In this document: piece by piece, positions 1 through 14,900 of the stretch
How the letters are laid out: every line of letters begins with the position of its first letter
Position numbering within the stretch: position 1 is the first letter of the stretch
NCBI GenBank assembly: GCA_020086605.1
Contig: JACBWW010000004.1
Location: 36,398,987 to 36,462,986, forward strand
DNA from: Lanius collurio
Taxonomy: Eukaryota > Chordata > Aves > Passeriformes > Laniidae
Direction: 5' to 3'
DNA length: 64,000 nt
Notes under the pieces: model-generated
Database searches by the model: none
What the model saw: only the letters and a program-made list of their open reading frames with translations
Told to the model about the DNA's origin: nothing
Position numbers and translations under genes: made by a program

Positions 1-3000
1 TGCAAGGTGTTTGCACTCTACGAAAGTACAATTTAAACTCCTCTTATTTCTTTTAGCACTACAGAGCCCAAATATGGTGACCTAGAGTCCACTAGCACAG
101 CACCCACCACATCTTGCAGAAGACTGTCACTGTATGATCTTCACTGCCAGAGATGCCTGGCTGCCAGAGAGAGAAAGAATCCAGCTCGATTTTCAGATTC
201 CAGGTGGAACCATAGGGTGAACAACAGGCACATGGGCACACTCCTGTGCCTGTACAGGGCAGCAAGAGGCAACTGAGTACTTAACTTCAAAGGATAACAA
301 GGATTTTAGAACTGCCACTATTTCACACAGAACCCACTTTCTCTATGCTACTGCTAAATGACCAAGGCAAATTATTGCCATGATGTGTTTCTGAGAGCTC
401 TGACATGCTGCTCACATGCTTCATAGAATTCTGCTTGTTTAAAAACCATACTGGTGTTGACCCTTCTGTTCATACAGATGAACGTTACCATAAGGCAAGA
501 GAGACAGTAAAAGCAACAGAGAAATGAATGATCACAGGTCTCACCCCTTTCACAAACTATCAGATAAATAAGAGTACTAATATATGTGGTATCTCAATAA
601 GGTTCATGAGCACTCATGAATTCTGCCCTCTAATATGCAAATTAAGATGAGAAAAAGTTGAACTTCAAACAAGTGCTCAGTTCAGAATCCCATATAAAAA
701 AAAATAGATTCTTGCATTCTGTTTCAACCAAACCACGATTAAATTCTGAACTAAGCTCAATATCCTTTGTTCCAAAAGTAAACATCTTAGGGAATGTTTA
801 CTCCATTAATGTAAATGTAACACCATTAACACTGTAAGTGATAAGCATTCCTTGGACAAATAAGATAAAGCAGTTTGATAAGGAGGAATTACTACTATGA
901 TAAAAATGTCTAAAAGGACCTCATGCTATAGAAAATGGAACCAAAATTCAGCAACTTGTTGCTGGGACTTTCAAGTCAGTCATAACTGATAGGGAATAAC
1001 TGAGTTATGTGAAAGGTACATTTAAAAATGCAAAGTATTTCACACCCCTTGTCTTAACACACTATTGTAGAGAAACCTATGTGAAGCTTTTGCTTAATGT
1101 CTGTGTATCTCAAATCACTACAGGGACTTGAGGTAATTGCAGCTGTCAAGCTAGAGTTAGAGGCTTAAACTGGGATGTTGATCTAAGGAAGTTATTTAGT
1201 CTGTCTTAAGCTTACTATTAAGAGTTTCAAGTAGAGATTCTCCTTTCAGGTCAACCTCTCCCCTTTAGGTCAATTTGCTTAAAGGTCTAAGCTTATTAAC
1301 TTTAACTTGTAAGAACCTAAGTGCTGGAGGATAAAGGGAAATGCATACACATATAAGACGAAACACCTTTCCCATATTTTATTTTAAGAGGAAATAGAAC
1401 AAACCAGGAGTTTTGATTTCATGTGGCACATGGTACCACAAGAGGGCACTAAATCCACGCCTAAAGCGGGCCCACATTACAGAACTCACTCTGAGGAAGA
1501 AAGATGAACTGCTTTCACAAACACTCCCCTCTATGTACAAGGATTCAGGTTTCTGACGGCATGCACATACATTCCTAATGAACTCACACTCCCTCGACTT
1601 TCCACAGAGTAACACACAGCCTTTTGCAAAAGCACTATCCTGCCAAGGATGAAAGACCGTGAGACTCGAAGCTTGAAAAAATCATGCTTCATGTTTTAAA
1701 TAGCACCAGTCTATTAATAACATTTTGAATTTTGGTCTTGTCTAAAAAAAAGTGAAGTGCATGAGCTCATAACAAAATGGAACAGTGAGTCAGAGGCATT
1801 TGCTTAGTCAGATAAAAATATTATGAGTACAAATGACTTCTGTTTGCCCAGGCAACACAATTCTGTTTACATACACAAGGAAAAGTCTTATCCAACACCA
1901 ATTAACATATCAGAATGTTTCCGTGGTCAGCTGACCATCAAACTAAAATATGGTTCTCAGATTCTGTAACCTTTTCAATAAGGCTTGGAAACATCTGAAT
2001 GTTTACATCAGCCAGGAAAGTGCCACAGGAAAAATCCCATAGTTGGACAGTCCTCTACAGACCTTAATACCTGATAAAAGCTACTTGCAATATTTTAAGC
2101 CATAAAGTGTGCAAGAAAAATCTCAGCAATGCACCATTCAGTATCAGACAAAAATGATGCTGGCTTTCTCTAGTAGCTTCATAAGCAGCCCAAATACTTC
2201 ATTTCTGCACCTTTGAGAGCTGACCCTGTTTTTCACATTAAGCTTTTTAAACTTGTTAACACATGTCTCTTAGTCCTGTTATCTGTGTGTCAGACATGGC
2301 TGCTGAAGTTACCTGTCAAGCAACACAAAGTTTCTTAACCTGCTTCAGGAATTGACTCACCAGTAACCTAACAGATAATGCAGCAACACCCTTAACACTG
2401 CCAAGCCTCTGGAAGGATCACCACAGGGAAACACTGGAAGAATGAAGTCTTCCAACTGTTTTGTCAGGTATTTGAGAATAAGGCACTATGTGGGCTCTTG
2501 CTGTATAGCACCTATATCACATGCAATTGACTGAACTCCTGCAGCTGTCTAAAATACTTGCCACAGGTAGGGTTGGAGTACCTTTGGACACTTCACAAAC
2601 ATCCTCCCATAAGAAAAAAAAACCACCAAAACCCTCTGCAGATTTAGAAATTCTTTTACAATGAAAACAAACTTTTATATAAACTTGAATACAGAAATAG
2701 AATATTGAATACAGTTAAATAGAAAAGTGTTGGTCTGACATTTTTAATTCTCATGTACATGAAGTGACTTGTGTTTAAAACATAAATTACCTATACCAGA
2801 AGCAAGTTACTAAAAAACAGTACCAGACAGCAGTACAGACAGGAGCATATAAGCAAGCATCCAACAAGTCAGCATTAGTGTGTCACACTTTCCAAGTCCT
2901 GGGCTAACAGCAAATGCCCCAACATGCTTGAGAAAATGCCTATTTCACTTATTTGAAATAAACACCAAGCACATACTGTAATCAAAAATCAGGCCATGAA

Positions 3001-5789
3001 TTCAGATTTTTGATCCCATATTCCATCTCATGCTAGCATATAATTCCCACTGACCATTTGCTGGATTCTGCCAATGGCTCACGACAGCAGAGCAAGGAAT
3101 TCCATGTCTCTCTACTTAGTTCAGTTTTCATGAACAGAGGCTTTTGACAGGCGAAGCAAAAACACAGCTATCACATGGGCCTACAACCCAAAGCACAGGA
3201 AGCCTACTGCTGTTACACTCAGAAATACTGAAGGAATGCTCATCAAAACAAGATATTAAACTAGAGAAACATCTGACATTCCAAGTTGTCGGCAAATTTT
3301 TCAGCCTATCGATCTCAAAGGATTCAAGTATGTTATGATATGCCATCAAGGGAACAATAAAAATCTCTTTTCAACTGTTTTCCTTGTACTGAAGGGTCAG
3401 CAGAAAATTCCCAAAATTTCAGGATACTTTTAAGTGTGAAACATTACTTCTGAGTACACATTCTTGGAATCATTAAGGTTTTGGAGACTTAACCTCACTT
3501 TCATATAAGTCTGCCAAGGTTCCTCTCGAGTCAATTGAACTTTACAGCGGGGGGGAAAAATATTTCCCCAAACCTTATGCAAATAATATAGGTAAAGCTA
3601 CCTTTCCACTTTTAAATTTTGAGTTTTGACTTAAGCCACAAATCATCATCAAGGCAGAATTAACCACTACGTTTATTTTACACTCTGCACAAGAACATAT
3701 AAAGAATATTTACAGTATTTGTCAGGTTCATATTTTCAGATTTCTTGCACTTAAACCAAAGATGACCTAAAACATACTATAAATAAAAACAAAAAATAAG
3801 CATTAAGACAAGAAGAGTCCCAGAAAAAGGCAAAAAATATAAATACATAGTAAAATATTTAAATAATGGAATACTGAAATTTAATGAGCACATTAAGAAA
3901 CTAAGGCATTTTCAGCTCCCTCTTTACTTAGCAGCTTCACAGATTCCTTAATGAACAAAACCCAATCCCAATGTATCCAATGAATATATTCATGCTCACT
4001 TTGCTAACCTGTGGCCAAACTGGAAAAAAAAATGGAAAGATAAAACTTTTCTCATAAGCACTTTTGATATGGGTTTTCCCTCACATGCAAGAGGCACAAA
4101 CTTCCTAAACAGCAGATGCTGTAACAGCTGACCTCTAAATGAACATCCTGGCTCGGGAACCAAAGCAGAAAGAAGCTAAGAATCAACCAAACCACATTAC
4201 TACAAGTTTAAGGAAGAAAAGCATATAAAACAAAAGATGTCAAAGATAACTTTGGAGTTCAGATACAACCATTGCTTGTTACTGTTTCTGTTCTGTGAAT
4301 GTACTTTTCAATTGCTTTCTACTGCAAAATGAGGTAGCTACGACTAAGGTTTGACTGGAACAATTTTAACCTTGTGAGTTACATACTTTTTAAAGATCTT
4401 AATTAAAAGTAAACAAACATTGATTTTTTTTTTCCTAGAACAGTGTGTTTCTTGTGATGAAATGTGCAAGTTCCATTACTACTTACAGTATCTACTAGGA
4501 TTTTTCTAAGAAGGGCAATCTGAAGTAAAGAGATTGATTGTGAGGTACCAGCATAGGAGTCAACATAATGGACATCAGCAAGAGACCCATCAGCTGGGCT
4601 GCTGCACCACTCACTACAGCCCACTTAGCCACACAGCACTCATTTATTTCTCTGCACAGCTGATGGGCTCTCAACCAGAGCAAAATGCACAGGGCCATAG
4701 AAAGTAGTATTATTCTAATGGAACAGTCCTGGAATTTCACCTATGATGGCATCATCCATATTGTAACAGGAGATAGGATGGCCTCTAGTCTGTGATTAGA
4801 CAGCACAGTTCTAGACGCTATATCAGAAGAGGTTTCTCCATGTCTTTTCAGTGGAGAGGGAATTTAAAAACAAAACCTAAACCCTCAGAGGAAGTCCTAG
4901 CAATGCTAAAAATCACAAGCATTTCTCTGGTGAGGTTTACACATAAAAGTAAAGAAAATATTAAGTGGAAAGATAACTTAGTAACAATTTGAGAGGGAAG
5001 AGATTAGAAAATATATTAATAAGTTGTCTTCAAGATTGCTCTTAAGTATCATATTAGCCATACTCAAGTACAGACAAAGTCCTGAAAATATTCAGTGGGA
5101 TTGAATAAAATCTCCAAAAGCTATTTTTTTTTTTAAATATAAGAAGCCATTTATGACAAGAAATTGTTCTATTAAAAATATTTTAAAATATTTTTTGGGG
5201 AGAGATTGGATTCTAAGTCATTCTTACAGATTTTGTGAGTGTTAAGAGCAGTGATCACAGGTCCAGTATAAATAATATAACGCTGACACAAGACAGACTA
5301 CTCCTTAAAGACTGAACTCTAGAAAATGACAACCAAAGTACTGAACACACTGAAAGGATATGAATTAAAACTAAACTGCTTTTCAACAATTCTTCAGCTT
5401 TAAGAAAACAAATCCACTGACTGTAAGATCTGAAGGGATGTACAAAGCGGCTCTTGAGCAGCCTAGCAGTAGATGTGCACTTCCATAAATACTGAATCCA
5501 GCACGCCTTGTTTATGAGTAAGAGATATTTGTGTTGCTGTTAAGGTATTACTGACAGTCAGGAAGTAATCTGCACTTAGTGGAAGCCCTCTAGATATTTA
5601 AGAAGTTATCCTTAAGCAATTATTTAACAGACTGTAACTTTTCCATTAAAAGCAGTGTCTCAACCTTGGTCCTTAAAGGTGGAAAGCACTGTAGAGCAAA
5701 AGGGTGGAAACTTGGAAAAATAAAAGATTCAACACCCAAGGCAAACAGACATTATTTGACTTGTGGTCCATCTTTCAGCAGTTGCTTAC
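1..5789 (-). other. TTC17 intron 16, partial
   Basis: AT-rich, stop-rich sequence with no segment resembling the next human TTC17 exons (acidic EESNGSDEMEN-type region or later). Short T and A runs are common. No recognisable CR1 or LTR was seen. A weak CTCF-like string, CCACAAGAGGGCACT, is present at 1436-1450. Confidence 0.75.
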
Positions 5790-5976
5790 CACTGCACACA
5801 GAAGAGGTGATGTTGTACAGAAAAGGATAAAACTGCAAACAGCGGATCATCTTCAGGCTGCTTTCACACTCCAAGCACTTGGCTGTCAAATCCAGTGCCT
5901 GTCTGAAGGCCTGCAGTGCTCCACTAATGTTGTTCTGAGCCAGGTATGCATTTCCTAGGCTCAAAAAAGTCAGGGG
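5790..5976 (-). CDS. TTC17: TTC17 coding exon 16 (residues 690-751), TPR
   Basis: Begins PLTFLSLGNAYLAQNNISGA, then a TPR helix LQAFRQALDL, and ends with QFYPFLYNITSSVCS. Acceptor is TTTACAG|CCCCT; donor is GTG|GTAAGC. It ends one base into a codon. No later TTC17 exon was found to the left. Confidence 0.96.
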
Positions 5977-8900
5977 CTGTAAAGAGAAAAGTGACACACT
6001 GCAGCATAAGTATGCTCACTGTTTAAGATTGAAGCCAACTAGGAAAAACCCTTGTCAAGTCACACCCTCCCAAATTTGGTGGGAAAGAATTCAGAAAACT
6101 TCTCAAAACAGACACTGACTATTCTTACAATGGAGAACTAGCAGCTTGATGCATTGGTGCTAAATGAAAGCTGTTTTGCCATAGGGTTTAGGAATTCCAT
6201 CTTTCTATAATAAAAAAAAAAGCTGTTAAATACACACTAACTGAAATGAAGCATTATAAACTTACTTATAACTATCAGAAACATAATGCTTACTTCAGAG
6301 AATACTGAACTAAATTGAAATGCTCCAAGACAATTTAGTTGTCAGCAAAAAAGTAAAAATATTACTAGTGTTCTAGCAGGACAGATGCATTGCATTTGCC
6401 AAGTGTTCAGATTTACCTTAGCAAAACTAGGTAACTGAAGACACCAGAGTCACACTAGCTTAGGGGTACACATTTATGCCTTTCAATTCTTTGTAAAACA
6501 GTATTTTTGTCTACAGCTTTTGGCTAGTATCTCTAAATATGTATTTTTTTTGAAAAGTAAAGATTATAAACATCTTTTTCACTGGATAGAACTCAACACT
6601 TTAGTACAGGCACACAGTAAAGCATTACATATGTTGGTAGACTGAAAAGTATTTCACTTGGATAAAGTAATTTGCTGCAATTAACAGTACAATGCTAGAA
6701 TAACGACTACAGTATTGTAATTTAGCAGTTGCATTTCCCACTGAAACAGTTTTTTACATTGATTATCTAAAAATGTGAAAACTAATCAGTAGCTGAAGAT
6801 TTTTCCAACTCAGCTTGTATTACTAAATAGCATTCAGAAAATGGTGCAAGCTGTGCAACAGGACTTTTTTTCTTTTTAAGGGTTTTTGCTGATAGAACAC
6901 ATCTTTTTCTCCCAGTAGTTGTAATTAATTTTAATTTGTATTTACTTTCCATTATACTCCAGGAAATACCATGCAAGTACAATGTCACCTGCTGGTTTTT
7001 CTGGTACAATAGGTATTACAGGACTGAGTACACCTGAAAAAAACAGGAGCAAGCATTACTATAACGAGGCAGGATTTGCTAATATTTTTGAAGAAGAGCC
7101 CTACTCACACAGCATGGTCCTAACAACTCCTAGGTTCCTCCCCGCCAAGGCTGTGTTTTCAAGTGTTCTTCTTAAGGCATATCATCTAGCATAGTTCTTT
7201 GTGTAGTTGCTTTTTGCACTCTTACCTGCCACCTGGAAGGACTACATTCCTTTCTAACACTTGAAAATTTGCTTCTGAATGGTACATTGAACGTGCTTAC
7301 TTTGTTTTTAACTTTTTTATGTGCTAGGTGACTGGTGCCCTGGTAGGTTTAAACTCTGTTAATCTAACTTGAGAGGCAGAAGCACAGGAAAGTCACTTGA
7401 ACTTCTTACTGAAGTGTGTCAAATATAAGACCAAAATTACCTGCTAGAGAAAAGGTGTTCCCTGCTATGTCATTCCCCCCCTTCCTTTTCACAACTAGTC
7501 CTGGCCAGTCCAGCAGTTCAAACAGTTTATACAGAAACTGTCTATCTGACATAGGTGACAATCTACACAATGTTTATAATGTTGCTGTTCAGAAATTTAA
7601 AAACCTGGTTTAAATCTATGGATGGAAGTAAAGCCACCAAACAACTAGAACATGTTTTCCTCTATGTATACAGACAAAACTCAGGGACAAATAAAACAGT
7701 ACAGATAAAAAGTCAAGCACCACAGAAAGATGTCTATACAGTCAAAAATCTTGGTGACATATATGCTACTTTAAGGGTTTTAAGAATCAAGATACAAGGC
7801 TGACAGCTTGACAGATCTCTGTTTTAGGTTAAAATGTTGGCAAACACCAGGATTAAATTCCTTGGAGGCATTGCTAATAATACAGGTTTTGGGAGACTAA
7901 AAGTCTGTCACTGACTTACAAGAACTTCTCTAGATGTTTATACTCTCAACAATCAGCATCACCCCCAATGCAGTCAAGAGTTTACATGAAAATTAACATC
8001 TGTTGCAAATCACAAGCTGGAAGATGAACTGCATGCAGAGTAAGCACAAGTAACATGTATTTAGAAAATAATGAGGGAAAACATTAACTGCTGAGCAAAC
8101 ACAAACCTCATCATCTTACCTCAGAGGCATTGATGGCCAAAGCCTTCAGCAGGAGCCTGCTGGCATCCGAATGAAGACCATAATGAAACAAGAGGTTAGC
8201 AAGATTGACCAGAGGGATGTCCTGATACTCATGTGGAGCCAAATTATATGCTTTTTGCAAACAGGTGATAGCAAAGGTGCTATTTCCAACTGCACGCCAG
8301 TACAATCCAGCTTCATTAAGCACAAGCCATAGAGGATCTTCTGGCTATAGGAGAGTCAGGGAAAAGGATAAAAGCACCCACAAAGAGGTGTCTCAGGAAG
8401 ACAGAAATGCCTGCTCTTTAATAAGAAGCAAAGAGAACTCAGTCTTGCATACTTTGTTGTTAACAACATACATTGTTGTTAACTAGGTACAAATGAGGTT
8501 TTGCTGTGACTAGGAGCAGCTTACTCAGTCTGCTTCATTCTACTCAATGGACACGATTTACAGGCTGAACCGTAATTTAGCAGCAGCTGTTGCTCACACA
8601 CTACTCGTATGAATACTTTGTATTACCATCACAAAATCCCTTAAAATACACAAGCAATAATGGTTAGTTCACTACAGGAAGCAATGCTTGAAAGCTACTT
8701 CAGAGTCTTAAAATTATACAAACATGTATCTCTGTAAAATGCTACAATTTGAAAGGCAGCTATTAAATTATAGTTAGATGTGCTTCCAGGTCCTGTGTCA
8801 AACATTACCTTTCCCTGTCAACTTATGGTTTCAGAGTTGTTTTTTCTTAGATTTAGTTACCTATTTGTCTTATGAAAGTTGGCAACTGGCAGGCATTAGA

Positions 8901-11900
8901 TACTGCTTAAAGACTGTAAAATAGTAAGCAGTAAGTGAGGGCAGGTGAAAGAATGGAGGAAGTGTCAAATACACCTTGAATGTTCCTTCCTCCTCTTTAA
9001 CCTGTAACAGCAAAAACAAGCACTCACCCTAGAGGAGAAATAACAAAATTTAAAAATATTGACAGGTTGACAGAGGTAGGTAAAACATCCACTTCAAAAT
9101 TATTTAGAAACATCTTCTAGTTTTAAGTATTTTCATCATTCTGCATTACCCAACTCTCCAAATCACTTACAGTAAAAAAGCAACACCTGAAATGGATATC
9201 CAGTCCTACCTACATGTCTGAAGCCCAAATGCATGCCTAAGTAGGAAATATGCAGCTAGGATTAAGGAAGCAAAACAGTTATACTGTGCTGAGTTAGTCA
9301 GTAAGAAGATTTTTTTATTACAGGTTTTAAAAAAACCCCTCACACAGAAGGGTTCTAACCAGGGTTCTAGATGAACTGGAAGATATCAACATAATACAAT
9401 ATTCTTTGTTTGGAGTACCTTACATAATCTGTGATTTTAAGAGTATTAATGACCCCTGTTTTGCAATGCACATAGAGAACATTACTTCCATGTTCTTCAC
9501 TCCAAACTCCTCACTGAATTACGCTCCACACAGAGGTCTCAATGACCTCTCTAAATCCTCAGCAAGTTATTAGCATTTTGTCTTTCCCAATACAAAGATA
9601 CTAACAGTGACAATCCTACTCTGAGTAGTTTATCATTAGCAGAACAGGTAAGACACAACACTGTTATTACATCAGTAGACAGAGAAGTTCACGCTTTTAG
9701 CATGACAGCAACAGAATACTACAGTTAAAACCAAAATACTCATGCACTGCACAGTAAGACATTAGACATGTTCTGAACAACATAATAATAGGAATCAACT
9801 CCTACTGCTAATTTTTCTTCTGGTTAAGACAGATGCACATAGTAAATGGCACTGATTTTAGACTAAAAAAAGTATCTACATACAATACCTTGACACAACT
9901 TCTACAAAAAAATTAAATTGAGAAATATCAGCTTGACATGTCAGAAAGAGTCAACGTCTCTCTCAATGCTTCCTGTCATTTGACTCTCAAAGGCCCCACG
10001 CAAGATGGAGGTGGCATTCCACAGGGTATTATACAGAGGTACAATCTTTGCCCCAGAGTGATAATTATCCTGACAGGAGATTGACAGAGGGTTGGTTTCC
10101 TTGGAGGAAGAGTAGAGGCAAAAACAGGGTAGTGGGAAGGAGGAGGAAGAGCAAAATGCAGGCATGCAGGAAGGGGTGGCAGAAGGAGGAGTAGTTCCAA
10201 GCTACTTCTCCCAGTTAAGCAAATGGCTGCCAAAATTAGCTAACATATTGCTGCTTCGTGTCCTTCCAAAAAGAACAAGCAACTACAGGGCTGCTTGGTC
10301 CAAATGAGCAAAATTAGATATTGCTCTATGTACTTCTGCTTTACTTGTAAACATGGATTTTAAAGTCAGTTTCAGTTAAGTTACAGGCAGCGAATAAACT
10401 AATTTCTAGTGCGCCACTGACTACTTTAGAAGTATAAAAGCAAGTCTCAAGTAAGAATTCTGAATTCATCTCATGTGACAGATTGACATACCTTTTTCAT
10501 GGCATGATCTAGAAATACTCCAATCTTCGTCAGTGTAACAGTTTCATTGTTGATACGAGAATGCAAAACCTGGAACACAAAGATGTTTTTTTCCCCCCAA
10601 ACAACGGAATAAATTTTAGTCAAGATCCACACGGGTCATTCAACACTCGCTTCTGTAAATCTTCTCTTTAGCAAAGGGAAGAAAAGATACTGTACTAAAA
10701 CCAGGATGTGAACACATAACACTTAAAGCAGCCAATCTCCAGAATGCAGTATGAAGGACTCATAGCAGCCTTAAGTTACCAGCTTGGCAGAAAGCAGTAG
10801 TTCTTGGAAACCCCCAAGAAGATGAATCATATCAGGTGACTGTTAGATTTAAAAGAAAGATGTGATTTCAAAGAGACAATTAAATTTCCCATTTTGTGTG
10901 CTTTTGGTCAGCATCTAAAAGAAGTCCGACAAGTTAACCCCTTCATCATTGCTATTAAAAAGAACTTGCCCATGTTCTTTGGATGTACTGATTGCCTTTA
11001 AATATCAGAATCTTTCATGATCTGAGTAACATTTTAAGGCAATAAAGAGGAGGATTTTAAACCAGAAGAGAAACAACAAGAAAACATCTCTTACTTGTCT
11101 TGCTTGATCGTCCGGCATACTGAATTTCAAATCTAGATTAGTGTCTAGTTCCTTGACCAGTATGTTTAGAGATTCATTGTTACGAGCATCAGTAATGGAA
11201 GAACAATCTGGTGCCTGTGCTTCTCCATGCTCAACAATATCTCTTGGGATATTCAGTATTGGCTGGATTCTAGCAACAAGGAGAATCAAGACAAATTAAC
11301 AGCATGTGCTGCATGACATCATGTATAAAGACAAGAATCTGCAAAGCCTCATACTGCAGACTGCAAACATGAAGAACTCAAAGATCACCCCATCCTTGAA
11401 AAGTAATTTATAAGGTCTTTATTTTCCATTTTGAAGCACAGAGTAACAAGAATGAACAGTGCAGTAGAGATAACAAACAAAAGTTTCTCATATTATGCTA
11501 GTAAGGATTCTATGAAGTTTAGGACTAAACAGATATGTGACAAGAAAAACCTGATGTTTTCTATACTAAAACTTGATTTCAAAAACCTCAAGAGGTAGTC
11601 AAATTATATATAAAGAACACTGTAAGCTAAATGCTGTTTTTTTTCAAAAGGAAGCTGCAGGATGTTTGTGGATGGGAACCTTTAACACAGGCTCAGTACT
11701 ACTGTTATACTAAGTAGGCAAAAGAAAACAGCTTTTTTACTACCACTATTATAGTTTAAGTGACAAGGGTATTATAACATTGCATTGATCTATGTAAGTT
11801 AGCTACTGCAGTACAGACACATTTATTTTATCCTATGTAATAACAAATGTTACTGACTCTTCCATGACTAAGCTGATTTTCCACCTCTGTCCCAAAGGAA

Positions 11901-14900
11901 CGAGCTGGAGTTTTCCATTCCTAATCCTTTTTTAGTGTTTTCTGGTCTTCATCATTTTCTGTCATCATAACTAAAGCTAAGAGGATGTATGTAATGCACA
12001 ATAGTTAACTATAGTTATTAAATAGATGCTCACCTCATTCTCTCTCTCAAGGTATTTTTTTTTTGTTAATATACTCCACAAGACATTCAGACTAGTGCTT
12101 AAAACCTCATTCTGTGTGCATTTTATGGGTTCACCTTGTGCTAACAGTCAGGGAAGAATCACCATGAAATTGGATCTGACTGTTACAGTTATAGCAAAGA
12201 CAACAATCAAGGAAAATGCCTTCCTTCTGTGGAAAAGCCAAAGAAAGAGGCTTGAACACTTCTCTGCTGTTGATTACTAACTGCATCCATCCTCTCCAGA
12301 AAGAAAATACTCATTAGGGCATTGGTGTGAAGATTTACAAATACAGCTTTTAAAAATCAATACTTGCCTGAGTCCCCTGTTTTCTGGAGGCAAGAAATAA
12401 GTTGGCAGTTCTTCTGGGTCAGGAATTTTGGGGAAAGATTTCATGCATTCTGATCGCTGAGGCCAAAGAATATGCTGTTTCTCCTAAGGGGGAAAGGAAT
12501 TATTTTTTATTATTTTCTCAACGTTTTAAATATTCTAATGAACAAGGTAATTAAAAGGATACTAAAGGGCTAGTCTGAAGAAAAAAAACCAGAGACCTTT
12601 AAAACTATTATTTTCCCATCTTTTTTTTAAACATCAGCAGTTTAAATTTCTATCTTTACTCAGCTGTACTACTTTACTTCCAGCAGATGTTTACAGAACA
12701 ACTCCCTCTGTGCTGCAGTAGTTTCAAAGGATGGGAAACCATACAGAGAAACTAGAGAGATGCCTGTATGTTGAAGAAATTGAGAATGCTACGTTCTCCA
12801 GTGCTGTCACACATCACAACTGCAGCCCAAATGCTAAGAAGTTTCACACAAACAAGGAGAGGATTCACTTTCACCCCTCCTCTTTGAAAGCACAAAGCTC
12901 ATCCTCTTCACTCACTCTGCTGGATTCCACACTCCACACTGACACGACAGAATGAGCCACAGGGGAAGACTGCAAGGACTGGCTGTGAATGCTTTGGTTT
13001 GTATGAAGATCCAAATTCATGGATGTCATACTAGAAGTGGAAGAGTCTTCACCAAACTAGAAACAACAGAAAGAAAAAATTTAATAAACGAGATGGGTAC
13101 ATCCCTTGTTGAATTTCTCCATGTTATTTCCCCCCACTCCTCTCTTATGTTAAGCCTCATTGATGAGCTGAAATATGGGCAGCAGAAACCCCCCCCCCCC
13201 CGAATTGAAGCCTCTCAATCCACTCAGACTATGCAAGAGTAATATTCATGTTGTAAATAAGTCAACAGTGAAAATACAAGTGCAAATCAAAAAAAAACCA
13301 GCTAAAAGGTACCAAGCAAACATTTCTAATAGATGACAAAGAAAATCTACTTATATAGATTGCACAGCTCGAGATCAAGTCAGAATTGCTAAGACTCATG
13401 GCTTTCAGAATTATCTCAATAATCTGAATTCATAATTACTCTAATAGGAACAGCAATCAAGAAGACAACGGCAAAATTAAAAATAAATATTCCTATTTCT
13501 TAAACTAGTTAAGGGGAAACTTCAGAACATACTCAACACTGCAAAAGAATTGAAATCATAATCCTTATCTGCAGTTCTAACACAGCAGAGGTGTTGCTTA
13601 GGTGGCTCTCATTCTGGATTTTCAGTATTAGTATACTCCTTGCTTCCAAAACTTCTTAGAACTCTTGTATCAAATTTTCTTGGTGCAGTCATAGGAAACT
13701 AAAGCTTTGGACTAAAACGAAGTTTTTGAATTCAAGTCATTCTCTTTTCTAAGTAAAACAAAGCCTTTTAGCATAAACCCCCTGTATTTCTACAGTTCAT
13801 AGTCAGTCTCCGCTTGTATTAATAGCAAAAGGAACTAACATTAAAATACTTTACATACTGGAAAACAAAGAGACTAAGAATTTTCTCACTCTAATTACCA
13901 CATCCAAAATGTAGCCCTTTTGTCAACCCTTAAAAAAACTGAAACTATTTTGCTAATAAAGCAAGTAGGAGGAAACTTAAAGCAGTGCTATCAATTCACA
14001 GACAAACCTGAACATATTCCACATTTTCAAAAATGTCTCCGCGGTGGTAACGAACAGGCTGATCCCACTGACAGTGCAAGCTATGCTGCTGGTTGCCCAG
14101 TCTGCAAATCTGATGGTTCCCTGCAAAGCACAAAATATTTTTTTATACTAGAGAAGTGTGGTTTCTGAAGAGACAAAGACAGCACAGAGTCAACCTTCTC
14201 TGCCCCCAGTTTGGTCAACCCTTCTTATTCACTTCATCAGCCCAGAGGAAATGGCAAAAGACTCAAAAAAAATTCCCCGTTCAAGAACATACTGCAATCT
14301 CTTGTTTTAATAAGCAAAACACAAGAGCCACTCAGGGCCATCTCAATATATGAAGAAGTTATATGCTGACACTTATCTAAATATGTGCAATATTTCATTG
14401 CTTTAATGAGCATGGACACTAAAATCTGTACCTAATTGAGCTTCTTTTGCCATCTGTGTCTCGTGAATGATGTTCCTCAAGATTTGTTCCTCCTGGATGA
14501 GCTTGTACTTGTCTAAAACATCTTGTTGCCTAAGGTAATGGTCATGCTGCTTCTGATATTCCTTTAATTCATTTAATGTTCGCTGAAGTGATCTTAAAAA
14601 TTAAACAGAAAATATTTACTTTGAATGCTTTCTAGAATATCACCTTTTCCTACACTGATGCACATTTTCAAATCTGTGTTTCTTAAAGTATTCTTATGCT
14701 TAATTCTATTGCATAATCAAAGAACTACAGAAATTTAAAAGCAATTCCTCTTGAAATATAAATAATTGCTCCAACAGAACTACAGAAGTTTGACTGTATG
14801 CATTGCCACTGGAATACTTTAGTTACCTATGCTGGGCTTCCAACTTTTGCTCAAGTTTTTGCTGGCATAGGACAGCATGCTTCCTTTTTACAGCTTGCTC

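Noticed and set aside
1436..1450. CTCF-like CCACAAGAGGGCACT
   Set aside because: One core mismatch and no CpG context or partner; too common by chance to call.
4495..4740. 81-codon minus-strand frame with hydrophobic segments in TTC17 intron 16
   Set aside because: It does not match later TTC17 exons, lacks convincing splice sites and resembles no family I can name. Possibly a decayed pseudogene fragment, but unsupported.
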